Notes under the pieces: model-generated
Told to the model about the DNA's origin: nothing
Databases searched by the model: none
The model's input: the letters and a program-made list of their open reading frames with translations, nothing else
Source: Halanaerobiales bacterium
GTDB taxonomy: Bacteria; Bacillota; Halanaerobiia; Halanaerobiales; JADQBU01
DNA length: 9,389 nt
Direction: 5' to 3'
Assembly (NCBI GenBank): GCA_016278435.1
Contig: JADQBU010000265.1
Coordinates: forward strand, 1-9,389
Position numbers and translations under genes: made by a program
In this document: in pieces, positions 1 to 6,217 of the stretch
How positions within the stretch are numbered: the first letter of the stretch is position 1
How the letters are laid out: the number at the start of each line of letters is the position of its first letter

Positions 1-441
1 GGCAGCCAGTCCATCTACTGTATTTACTGCCACCGGAAAGAAACAGGCCAGAATTACTATTACCAGTTTCGGGGTTACACCATATCCCAGCCAGATAACA
101 AGCAGGGGTACAAGAATAACTATGGGTACCGTCTGGGATATTACCAGGAAGGGATAGAAGGTCTTTTTCAAGATCTTAAAGTGGAATATAAGTCCCCCCA
201 GTAATAAACCGGCAGTGGTGGAAAGTCCCATCCCGGCTATGGATTCCAGCAGAGTACGGAGTGAATGGGAAAGAAGTATTCCCCGCTGTTGATAGAGGGC
301 CAGAAAAATACTTACAGGCCCCGGCAGCAACCACTCAGATATTGAAAATATCCTGACTGTTAACTCCCAGATTAGCAGCACAAAAATTCCAGTCAGTAAG
401 GTTGGTATATAATTTTTAAAATTTTTTCCATGAAACTGCAT
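1..441 (-). CDS. ABC transporter permease, ThiX/SsuC type (partial, C-terminus beyond window)
   Basis: This is the membrane permease of an ABC importer, probably for thiamin or a pyrimidine (HMP-type) precursor. The first 147 codons are readable on the minus strand from ATG at 441; the gene continues past base 1. An AAAGGTGA ribosome binding site lies just before the start. The protein opens with a short cytoplasmic tail and a first membrane helix (about residues 12-30). It then shows the WLLPGPVSIF stretch typical of ThiX/SsuC/TauC permeases ('LPSP' region), further hydrophobic helices, and the start of the BPD_transp_1 core with SQTVPIVILVPLLVIWLGYG. That core resembles the 'P..a..PL...WfG.G' signature of this family. 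The gene starts 23 bases after the thiamine-binding protein and lies under the same TPP riboswitch, which is the main reason to assign a thiamin-pathway substrate rather than a sulfonate. The partner ATPase (ThiZ) and binding protein (ThiY) would be expected to the left, outside the window. Family assignment is firm; the exact substrate is inferred. Confidence 0.85.
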   Translation of the reverse strand, partial: MQFHGKNFKNYIPTLLTGIFVLLIWELTVRIFSISEWLLPGPVSIFLALYQQRGILLSHSLRTLLESIAGMGLSTTAGLLLGGLIFHFKILKKTFYPFLVISQTVPIVILVPLLVIWLGYGVTPKLVIVILACFFPVAVNTVDGLAA

Positions 442-464
442 AAAAGTCACCTTTTCTGTGGTTA

Positions 465-755
465 TCATCTGTATTTAGTAAGTTTTTCTTCGGTAGAACC
501 GAGATCTTCTCCGGAAGCCAGTTTGATGTAACTGATTACCTTACCGGCACCGGCCTCCAGCACAGCTTTATGAGCCTGATAGGCTGTCTGCCAGACTTCG
601 TCCAGTTCTCCTTCGATGGTTGTCTCAAAAGCACCAACGGTATAGGAAAGACCGGATTTATCTATGATTTCTATTGCCCGGTCAACATAGGCATAAAGTT
701 CTTCCTTATTAGCTGCCGCCAGTGGTAAAACCTGAATACTCAATGCTGATTTCAT
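465..755 (-). CDS. Thiamine-binding protein, MTH1187/YkoF-like family
   Basis: This small cytosolic protein of 96 residues matches the usual length (about 95-105) of the MTH1187/DUF77 'thiamine-binding protein' family, a ferredoxin-like fold related to half of YkoF. It starts with the family-typical strand ALSIQVLPLA. The middle carries SYTVGAFETTIEGELDEVW, corresponding to the conserved 'y...p.gT.iEGe.devw' region, followed by a helix and the strand KVISYIKL. A strong AAAGGAG ribosome binding site sits about seven bases before the ATG. There is no signal peptide or membrane segment. It is the first gene after a TPP riboswitch and precedes a ThiX-like permease. Members of the family bind thiamin or related pyrimidines and often sit in such operons; whether it serves as carrier, sensor or chaperone is not known from sequence. 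Confidence 0.88.
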   Translation of the reverse strand: MKSALSIQVLPLAAANKEELYAYVDRAIEIIDKSGLSYTVGAFETTIEGELDEVWQTAYQAHKAVLEAGAGKVISYIKLASGEDLGSTEEKLTKYR

Positions 756-809
756 CCTGTTTCTCCTTTCCCTTTTCCTTAAAACACAAATAAACTAATG
801 AGTGAAATT

Positions 810-837
810 AAAAAAATCCTTCCACTCAGGAAGGATT
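810..837 (-). terminator. Rho-independent terminator of the TPP riboswitch
   Basis: On the minus strand a perfect 9-bp stem (bases 829-837 with 815-823, AATCCTTCC/GGAAGGATT) closes a five-base loop (824-828) and is followed directly by a run of five T (814-810). It lies between the TPP aptamer and the first structural gene, as expected for transcription attenuation. Its 5' arm plus two loop bases (minus-strand CCTTCCTG, 834-827) can pair instead with TAGGGAGG at the 3' end of the aptamer (867-860). That gives an 8-bp antiterminator including two G-U pairs, and it would form when TPP is absent. Confidence 0.88.
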
Positions 838-853
838 AAAATATCATAATTTG

Positions 854-934
854 TTTTCACCTCCCTACGCTGGTATTATCCAGATCCAGGTTCAAAGGGT
901 TTCTCTCAGCCTTTAAAGGGCACCCCTGTGATAA
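854..934 (-). ncRNA. TPP riboswitch (THI element)
   Basis: The minus strand holds nearly all conserved aptamer blocks in order: CAGGGGTGCCC, GGCTGAGA, ACCC, TGAACCTG, ATCTGGATAATACCAGCG and TAGGGA. P1 can form between TTATCAC (934-928) and GTGAAAA (860-854). P3 is very short (GCC/GGC around TTTAAA). P5 is CTGG/CCAG with an ATAATA loop. The element senses thiamin pyrophosphate and here controls the thiamine-binding protein and permease genes through the terminator at 810-837, so expression should fall when TPP is high. One departure from the common sequence is an extra G between CCTG and ATCTGG, which makes J4/5 one base longer than usual. Identity as a TPP riboswitch is very secure. Confidence 0.96.
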
Positions 935-1025
935 TATTAAATTTTGAACCAGTCGCATTTCATTTAATCAGGTTCTATTTCATTAAATATATATTCTAGA
1001 CAAAGCTGATAATTCCTTTTATTTT

Positions 1026-1055
1026 TTTATATATTTATTATATAATGTTATTCAA
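1026..1055 (-). promoter_or_regulatory. Candidate promoter of the riboswitch operon
   Basis: The minus strand shows TTGAAT (1055-1050), an 18-base spacer and TATAAA (1031-1026), a plausible sigma-A promoter. It would start transcription near 1020, about 85 bases before the aptamer. The region is extremely AT-rich, so other -10-like hexamers are present and the assignment is tentative. Confidence 0.4.
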
Positions 1056-1081
1056 GAATAAAATCAGTAAAGAAATTCCAG

Positions 1082-1087
1082 TATAAT
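1082..1087 (+). promoter_or_regulatory. Possible -10 element for the EreA-like gene
   Basis: A perfect TATAAT lies 53 bases before the ATG at 1141. No good -35 hexamer is found 16-18 bases upstream (the sequence there is taaaat-like). If real, this is a weak or activator-dependent promoter placed back to back with the thiamin operon promoter. Confidence is low because the whole stretch 1010-1100 is AT-rich. Confidence 0.3.
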
Positions 1088-1140
1088 TTTATTATTAAAG
1101 AGTTTAGAAAAAGGAATTTTCTTAAAAAAGGAGATATAAT

Positions 1141-2751
1141 ATGAAGCTAATTAAAAAGATGTTATTCTGTTTTATCCTCTGTTTAATTATACTTGCAGTT
1201 ACAATCGAGTTAATGGGACCGGGAGTTCTGGCCGTAAATTCCAGTGAATTCACCCTTGACCCGGACAGCTTGCCTGAGAACTGGAATATAACAAATACAG
1301 TGGTGCTTCCTGAGAATAATCTATCTGCTTTTAGCAAGAAACTCAATGGTCAGATAGCTGCTATTTACAATTATATGCTTGATTGCCAGGGGACCAGACT
1401 TCAGGTTAATGTGCTGACAGCTGTGGATGACAGTGAGGCCAGTAAGATTTATAATATGATGTTGAGCATGAAGAGTGGGGATTACCTAAAGCAGGAGAAT
1501 AATCTGGTAATAGAGTATATTTCTCAGAACCTGTCTACAGTAAAAAAAGCAAAGAAGTTTCTACAGTTTCATAAAATAGAGCCCCGGTCTGTATCTGCTA
1601 GCCCTGAGGGTAGATATTTAAATGAAAATTATGCAGCCCTGAAAGTAGGAGAAGGTGCAGTAAGTGGACTGGAAATGATTGATGATTCTCTGGCTGGTAA
1701 AGAGTTATTTGTTACCGCTGAGGTACATGGACTGGCAGTCAATCAGCAGCTTGAATTTGAATTTTTAAAGTATTTCCAGGAAAATGCAGGTATTAAATAT
1801 TATCTGCAGGAACTACCTTACAGTACTTCCATGCTCCTGAATAATTATCTGGCATCTGGAGATGAGGAAATATTAAAGAAGGTATACAGTCCTTTAAAAG
1901 GAACCTATGAGTGGACTCAGGAAAAATATGACCACTGGCAAAAGGTTTATGAGTACAATCGGACTCTACCCCCTGAGCAAAAAATCATTGTTCTGGGTTT
2001 TGATATAGAACACCAGTTGGAAAACGCCTTCTGGTATTTAAATACGATTCTGCCTGAAAAAGAAGCACCGGAAACTATTGATTATTTTATTAATGAAATA
2101 AGAACAATATATAGAGATAGCAAATATGAACAGAAGATGACCAGAGATTTTACGGGTAGACTGCTCGGTAATATTAATAAATATGAAAAGATTTATCGGG
2201 ATTATCTGGGGACTGACTTTTTTGGATTTGACCTGGTAAGCCAGAATATCATCTACAGAGATGTTGCCTATAAAAAAAGAGAGAATGAGTGGAATAGTAC
2301 CCGGGATGAAATGATGTATGAGAACTTTCTTAAGATCTATGATCAGTATCCTGCAGGTAAATTCTACGGACAGTGGGGTTTAAATCATGCATTTCAGCAG
2401 AAACAGGGAGGGGTTAACTGGTTTGCAGCCCGGCTTGATAATGAGAAAGACTCTCCCTTAAAGGGCAAGATTCTATCGATAGTTTATTTATATCAGGACT
2501 GTGAGCATATTTTAAACGGTAACTACAGGAATGACTTTCTCACAACTTATGTTTCGAAAAACAGGGCAATGGACCAGTTGGGAAAAGGTGATATAACCCT
2601 GTTCAAATTAAATGGAGCCAATTCTCCCTATACTCAAGGGCTGATCTGGCCCCTGGTAGTAGAAAAACCTGAAGCAGGGTCTACTACAGATTATTTCCAG
2701 TATGTGATACTGCTTAAAAACTCTGGTCCTTCTACACCTCTCAATCAATAG
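1141..2751 (+). CDS. Exported erythromycin-esterase-like (EreA/TIKI superfamily) protein with extra N-terminal domain
   Basis: This 536-residue protein starts at an ATG with an AAGGAG ribosome binding site. Residues 1-31 form a signal peptide: MKLIKKM, a hydrophobic stretch (about 8-23), and a likely SPase I site at GVLA/V. There is no lipobox cysteine. Residues about 35-155 form an unrecognised alpha/beta region. From about 185 the sequence carries motifs that resemble the EreA/ChaN/TIKI hydrolase fold: FVTAEVHG (E194, H196), YLQELPYS (E224), VLGFDIEHQ (D288, H291), the RD..M.EN motif at 388-395, and GQWGLNHAF (H416), corresponding to the 'WaHN.H' block. Known members include erythromycin esterases and TIKI-type proteases; the reaction here cannot be told. 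An extracellular or periplasm-like site is expected. It stands alone between a divergent thiamin operon and a convergent broken transporter, so context gives no substrate. Superfamily fairly sure, function unknown. Confidence 0.7.
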   Translation: MKLIKKMLFCFILCLIILAVTIELMGPGVLAVNSSEFTLDPDSLPENWNITNTVVLPENNLSAFSKKLNGQIAAIYNYMLDCQGTRLQVNVLTAVDDSEASKIYNMMLSMKSGDYLKQENNLVIEYISQNLSTVKKAKKFLQFHKIEPRSVSASPEGRYLNENYAALKVGEGAVSGLEMIDDSLAGKELFVTAEVHGLAVNQQLEFEFLKYFQENAGIKYYLQELPYSTSMLLNNYLASGDEEILKKVYSPLKGTYEWTQEKYDHWQKVYEYNRTLPPEQKIIVLGFDIEHQLENAFWYLNTILPEKEAPETIDYFINEIRTIYRDSKYEQKMTRDFTGRLLGNINKYEKIYRDYLGTDFFGFDLVSQNIIYRDVAYKKRENEWNSTRDEMMYENFLKIYDQYPAGKFYGQWGLNHAFQQKQGGVNWFAARLDNEKDSPLKGKILSIVYLYQDCEHILNGNYRNDFLTTYVSKNRAMDQLGKGDITLFKLNGANSPYTQGLIWPLVVEKPEAGSTTDYFQYVILLKNSGPSTPLNQ

Positions 2752-2771
2752 TTCACAGGAGCAAACAGAAT

Positions 2772-3165
2772 TCACATACTGAGCCCCAGAAAAACAATTC
2801 CCATAATGCCCAGAAACAGGCCTCTTAAAATGGTAAATTTCTGATTCTGATAGCTGATCTCTTGAGCAATAAAGACGGCAAAAATAACGGAAAAAACTGT
2901 AATCAACTGCATAGATATATAAAAAAGTACCTAAACACCAGCAGGTTCCTGCAATCAGAGCAACTACGAATAGGAAAGGGGTTATATGTAAATAGGGAAA
3001 ACCGGTAAAGAAACCAGCCAGCAATCCACTGGCCAGGACACCCAGTGACATACTTATCATAAAATCGTTAATACCCAGTTTTACATACTTTCTGGGAACC
3101 GGATAAAGACCAAAAAAGACAGCGGCTGTCAGACCTCCAAGAAAACCTATCAATGTTGGATTCAT
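2772..3165 (-). pseudogene. Broken DMT/GRP-type sugar transporter, middle deleted and frameshifted
   Basis: The minus strand starts well: ATG at 3165 behind a GGGGGG ribosome binding site. The N-terminal part is clear for about 88 residues, with GFLGGLTAAVFFGLYPVPRK and then GTCWCLGTFLYIYAVDY, typical of the first helices of GRP/GlcU-like or other ten-helix drug/metabolite transporters. After about base 2907 this frame turns into non-membrane, Cys/Arg/Ser-rich nonsense. The shifted frame from 2906 to 2772 instead reads 44 residues beginning LITVFSVIFAVFIAQEI and ending FLGIMGIVFLGLSM plus stop, a good match to the last two helices of the same kind of transporter. Intact relatives have about 280-300 residues, so roughly 150 residues are missing and the ends are out of frame. 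The stop lies only 20 bases from the end of the converging upstream gene. The original substrate is unknown. Confidence 0.75.
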
Positions 3166-3206
3166 TATATTGCCCCCCAGTAAGAAGTTGAAGCTAGTTT
3201 AACAAA

Positions 3207-3235
3207 ATTATATACTTATTTTACCTTATATTCAA
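3207..3235 (-). promoter_or_regulatory. Sigma-A-type promoter of the broken transporter gene
   Basis: The minus strand reads TTGAAT (3235-3230), exactly 17 bases, then TATAAT (3212-3207). Transcription would begin near 3200, about 35 bases before the ATG at 3165. The promoter looks intact although the gene it serves is broken, which suggests that the damage is recent. Confidence 0.7.
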
Positions 3236-3379
3236 GTTTCCAACCTTTCCCTTTTTTACTGTTTTCTGACGGGATTTAAAACTAACAATTGTAAGGACGG
3301 ATAAGTGAACAGCAGGGGGAATTGTGAAGATAATAACATGAGGAAGCAGTTCAGAGCCTGTATTATATCGAACAAATTG
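3236..3379. other. Intergenic spacer without recognised gene
   Basis: This stretch lies between two divergent promoters. It has no convincing coding sequence, no T-box motif (no GGTGGNACC block) and no terminator. Two short palindromes resemble each other: ACAATTGT (3285-3292) and AACAAATTGTT (3371-3381), the latter touching the -35 hexamer of the serA promoter. A 16-codon ATG frame (3337-3387) has no ribosome binding site and is not believed. Confidence 0.5.
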
Positions 3380-3408
3380 TTGAAATAACTTGCATTAGGT
3401 TGTATAAT
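3380..3408 (+). promoter_or_regulatory. Sigma-A-type promoter of the serA operon
   Basis: TTGAAA (3380-3385), a 17-base spacer and a perfect TATAAT (3403-3408) make a near-consensus promoter. Transcription should start around 3415, leaving a leader of only about 25 bases before the serA start, too short for a riboswitch or attenuator. Any regulation would therefore act at the promoter, for example through the palindrome AACAAATTGTT overlapping the -35. Confidence 0.8.
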
Positions 3409-3440
3409 TATTTAAATATGTATTAGAGGAGAAGAGAAAG

Positions 3441-5042
3441 GTGGGGAGACCAATTAAAATATTAATAAGTGATCGTATTTCAGAGCAGGGTATTAATTTA
3501 CTTAAAGAGCAGGTAGAAGTCGATGTAAAAACTAATTTAACACCTGATGAACTAAAAGCTATAATTGGACAATATGACGGGATTATAGTGCGTAGTGGTA
3601 CAAAACTGGATGAGGATCTTTTACAGCAGGCAGATAAACTAAAAGTGATTGGAAGGGCCGGAACTGGATATGATAATATAGATGTTTCTGCTGCTACCAA
3701 GAGGGGGATTATTGTTTTTAATACCCCCAATTCCAATACTATTTCTGCTGTTGAACATACAATGGCTATGATGTTGGCTCAGGCCAGAAATATACCGAAC
3801 GCCCATGAACTAACAGTACAGGGTATCTGGAAACGCAAGGAATTTATGGGTACTGAACTCTATGGTAAGATTCTGGGTATTGTGGGTCTGGGGAAGATCG
3901 GCAGCATGGTGGCAGAAAGGGCCCGTGCCTTCGATATGAAGGTTATAGCATTTGATCAATATGTTTCACGGAAACATGCGGAAAAATTGAATGTAGAACT
4001 GGTGGACTTTGATAAACTTATTAAAACTGCTGATTTTATAACACTCCATACTCCGCTGACAGAGGAAACATATCATCTTTTAAGTACTGAAGAGTTTGCT
4101 GTGATGAAGGATGGAGTGAGAATAATTAACTGTGCCCGGGGTAAAAATATTGATTCTCAGGCTCTGGCTGAAGCCCTGGAAAGCGGCAAAGTAGCAGGAG
4201 CTGCCCTAGATGCCCATGAGGAGGAACCTTTTGACCCTGAGGATTATCCCCTGACGAAATTTAAAGACAGGGTTATAATGACCTGTCATCTTGGTGCCAA
4301 TACTGCTGAAGCTATGGACAGGGTCGCTGTCAATGCAGCCGAACAGATCCTGGAGGTGTTAAGTGGGAACCTTCCTTTTTCACCCCTTAATATCAGTGAA
4401 ATAAGTTTAGAAGACTCAGTTAAGCCAGTGCTGGATCTGGCAGAGAGGCTGGGCAAATTTATTTCCGGCTATTCGGGCCGGGGAAAGATTGAGAAGATAG
4501 AAGTAGAGTTCGGTAAAAATACAGACAGCAGTCAAAATGAACTGGTCTTAAAACATATTATAAAGGAAATTCTGGGTCCCATTCTGGACAGCAGGGTAAA
4601 TATGGTTAATGCTCTGCTGGTGGCAGAAGAAAGGGATATTGATATTAAACGCAGTTATATAGAACAGCCCAGGGGATATAACAATTTCCTCCGGATAAAT
4701 GTTAAATCAAGTAGCCGTTATTATAGTATTGGTGGGGATATTGAGATTGGTGGTCCTCAGCTGGTGGAAGTAGCAGGATATAGGGTTGAACTTGGTTTAA
4801 GTGGTAAATTTTTGCTTCTATTTTATGAAGATAAACCGGGAGTGATCGGTAAGGTCGGTACTATTTTAGGCCAAAATAATATAAATATCGGCAGTATGCA
4901 TGTGGGTAGAAGGAAGAATGAAAAACAGGCGATTATGTTAATAAAGACCGATTCTAAGGTAGGAGCCGAGGTCAGGAATGAAATTCAGAAAATAAAGGAA
5001 ATCAGTATTGAAGAGGTAAAATATATAGATATCAAGGAATGA
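3441..5042 (+). CDS. serA: D-3-phosphoglycerate dehydrogenase, long form with ACT domain
   Basis: This enzyme oxidises 3-phosphoglycerate to 3-phosphohydroxypyruvate with NAD, the first step of serine synthesis in the cytosol. The start is GTG at 3441, chosen because an AGAGGAG ribosome binding site lies nine bases upstream and MGRPIKILISD begins at the normal family position. Length, 533 residues, fits the long type. The domains in order are: substrate-binding part (1-100) with GRAGTGYDNID at 71-81; Rossmann NAD domain with GLGKIG at 149-154 and D172 after the second strand (NAD preference); catalytic residues R233 (NCARG), E262 (EEEP) and H283 (CHLGA); an intervening ASB-like domain (about 320-450); and a C-terminal ACT domain (about 456-531, FYEDKPGVIGKVGTIL), the usual site of serine feedback. 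Unusual details are KNIDSQ where most relatives have GGIVDE, and Cys282 where Pro precedes the catalytic His. It is first in the operon, 33 bases before serC. Confidence 0.93.
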   Translation: MGRPIKILISDRISEQGINLLKEQVEVDVKTNLTPDELKAIIGQYDGIIVRSGTKLDEDLLQQADKLKVIGRAGTGYDNIDVSAATKRGIIVFNTPNSNTISAVEHTMAMMLAQARNIPNAHELTVQGIWKRKEFMGTELYGKILGIVGLGKIGSMVAERARAFDMKVIAFDQYVSRKHAEKLNVELVDFDKLIKTADFITLHTPLTEETYHLLSTEEFAVMKDGVRIINCARGKNIDSQALAEALESGKVAGAALDAHEEEPFDPEDYPLTKFKDRVIMTCHLGANTAEAMDRVAVNAAEQILEVLSGNLPFSPLNISEISLEDSVKPVLDLAERLGKFISGYSGRGKIEKIEVEFGKNTDSSQNELVLKHIIKEILGPILDSRVNMVNALLVAEERDIDIKRSYIEQPRGYNNFLRINVKSSSRYYSIGGDIEIGGPQLVEVAGYRVELGLSGKFLLLFYEDKPGVIGKVGTILGQNNINIGSMHVGRRKNEKQAIMLIKTDSKVGAEVRNEIQKIKEISIEEVKYIDIKE

Positions 5043-5075
5043 GTATTCAGGATTGATAAAATAAGGAGTGGTTTT

Positions 5076-6200
5076 ATGAAGCCTACAGAAAAACCGTCCA
5101 ATCCCTGTTTTTCTTCCGGACCCTGTGCCAAGTATCCAACTTTTAGCCTGGATAAACTGGGGGAGACCCCCCTGGGAAGATCCCACAGGAGTGATATTGG
5201 TAAGGAACGCCTGAGAGAGGCAATTGAAAAAACCAGAAAACTGTTGAATATACCTGTAGATTACAGGATTGGAATAGTACCGGCCTCAGATACAGGTGCT
5301 ATTGAGATGGCCATGTGGAACCTGCTCGGTCCCCGTGGAGTTGATGTAATCTGCTTTGAATCATTTGGCCAGGCCTGGGCCTCTGATATTCAAAATGAAC
5401 TTAAATTAGAACAGGTCAGGGAATTATCTGCCGAATATGGTAAATTGCCTGATTTGAATGGAGTAAACTTTGACCATGATGTTGTCTTTACCTGGAATGG
5501 AACAACCAGTGGTGTCAGGGTGCCTGATGGTGACTGGATTCCTGTGCAGAGGGCTGGTCTGGTTATCTGTGATGCTACTTCGGCTGTTTTTGCCATGGAG
5601 ATACCCTGGGAGAAGATTGATGTACTTACTTATTCCTGGCAGAAGGTTCTGGGTGGTGAAGCTGCTCACGGGATGCTGATCCTGTCACCGGCAGCAGTGG
5701 AGAGGATTGAAACCTATAATCCACCCTGGCCCTTACCAAAAATATTCAGGCTTAAAAAGAAAGGCAGCTTTGCAGAAGGAATATTTAAAGGCTCAACCAT
5801 TAATACCCCATCAATGTTATGTGTACAGGATTACCTGGAAGCACTGAGCTGGGTTGAAAATGCGGGAGGACTTAAAGCTTTGTTCAAGAAGAGTGAGCAG
5901 AATCTCGAGGTAGTAGAAGATTTCGTCAGAGCCAGGGACTGGATAGATTTTCTGGCTGCTGATAAAGAAATTCGTTCCAATACCAGCGTCTGTCTACAGC
6001 TGGATTTAACTGAACAGGAAATTAAAGAATTAATCTCTATACTGGCAGAAGAGGGTGTAGCTTATGATATTGCCTCTTATCGGGATGCGCCGCCGGGTTT
6101 GAGAATCTGGTGTGGGGCTACTGTTGACAGTCGGGATATAAGAATTTTACTGCAGTGGATAGAGTGGGTATATTTAAGGGTTTTAAGCAGTGGAGAATAG
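5076..6200 (+). CDS. serC: Phosphoserine aminotransferase, Methanosarcina-type
   Basis: This PLP enzyme transfers an amino group from glutamate to 3-phosphohydroxypyruvate, giving phosphoserine, the second step of serine synthesis. The protein has 374 residues, normal for the 'Methanosarcina type' (TIGR01365-like) found in some archaea, alphaproteobacteria and scattered others, rather than the E. coli-type SerC. The diagnostic opening KPSNPCFSSGPCAK (6-19) and LGRSHRSDIGK (33-43) support this subgroup. PLP-site residues visible are D166 (VICDATSA) and the Schiff-base lysine K190 (YSWQKVLGGEAAHG), with NGTTSG at 141-146 and the closing GLRIWCG (341-347). The ATG has an AAGGAG ribosome binding site and follows serA by 33 bases, so co-translation with the previous enzyme of the path is expected. 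A serB gene for the last step is not in the window. Alternative class V aminotransferase roles are unlikely given the serA neighbour. Confidence 0.92.
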   Translation: MKPTEKPSNPCFSSGPCAKYPTFSLDKLGETPLGRSHRSDIGKERLREAIEKTRKLLNIPVDYRIGIVPASDTGAIEMAMWNLLGPRGVDVICFESFGQAWASDIQNELKLEQVRELSAEYGKLPDLNGVNFDHDVVFTWNGTTSGVRVPDGDWIPVQRAGLVICDATSAVFAMEIPWEKIDVLTYSWQKVLGGEAAHGMLILSPAAVERIETYNPPWPLPKIFRLKKKGSFAEGIFKGSTINTPSMLCVQDYLEALSWVENAGGLKALFKKSEQNLEVVEDFVRARDWIDFLAADKEIRSNTSVCLQLDLTEQEIKELISILAEEGVAYDIASYRDAPPGLRIWCGATVDSRDIRILLQWIEWVYLRVLSSGE

Positions 6201-6217
6201 ATAAAAGAGGTAAGAAA

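Noticed and set aside
1141..2751. Macrolide resistance gene
   Set aside because: Only superfamily motifs match. The added N-terminal domain, export signal and low overall resemblance to EreA/EreB do not support resistance.
2608..2771. Continuation of the minus-strand transporter frame to 2608
   Set aside because: Past about 2906 this frame loses hydrophobicity, and it overlaps the end of the convergent real gene; the shifted frame ending at 2772 carries the true C-terminus.
3236..3440. Serine T-box or other RNA leader upstream of serA
   Set aside because: No T-box antiterminator block or terminator is visible, and the near-consensus promoter leaves only about 25 bases of leader.
3395..3736. 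Antisense reading frame over the serA start
   Set aside because: It lies opposite a clear gene, lacks a ribosome binding site, and its composition looks like a shadow frame; the same holds for the antisense frames at 1122-1346, 4938-5186, 5390-5669, 6776-7006 and 8369-8599.
6155..6217. Earlier in-frame ATG for the nucleotidase at 6155
   Set aside because: It would add 21 residues inside the serC coding region, has no ribosome binding site, and would place charged sequence before the signal peptide.
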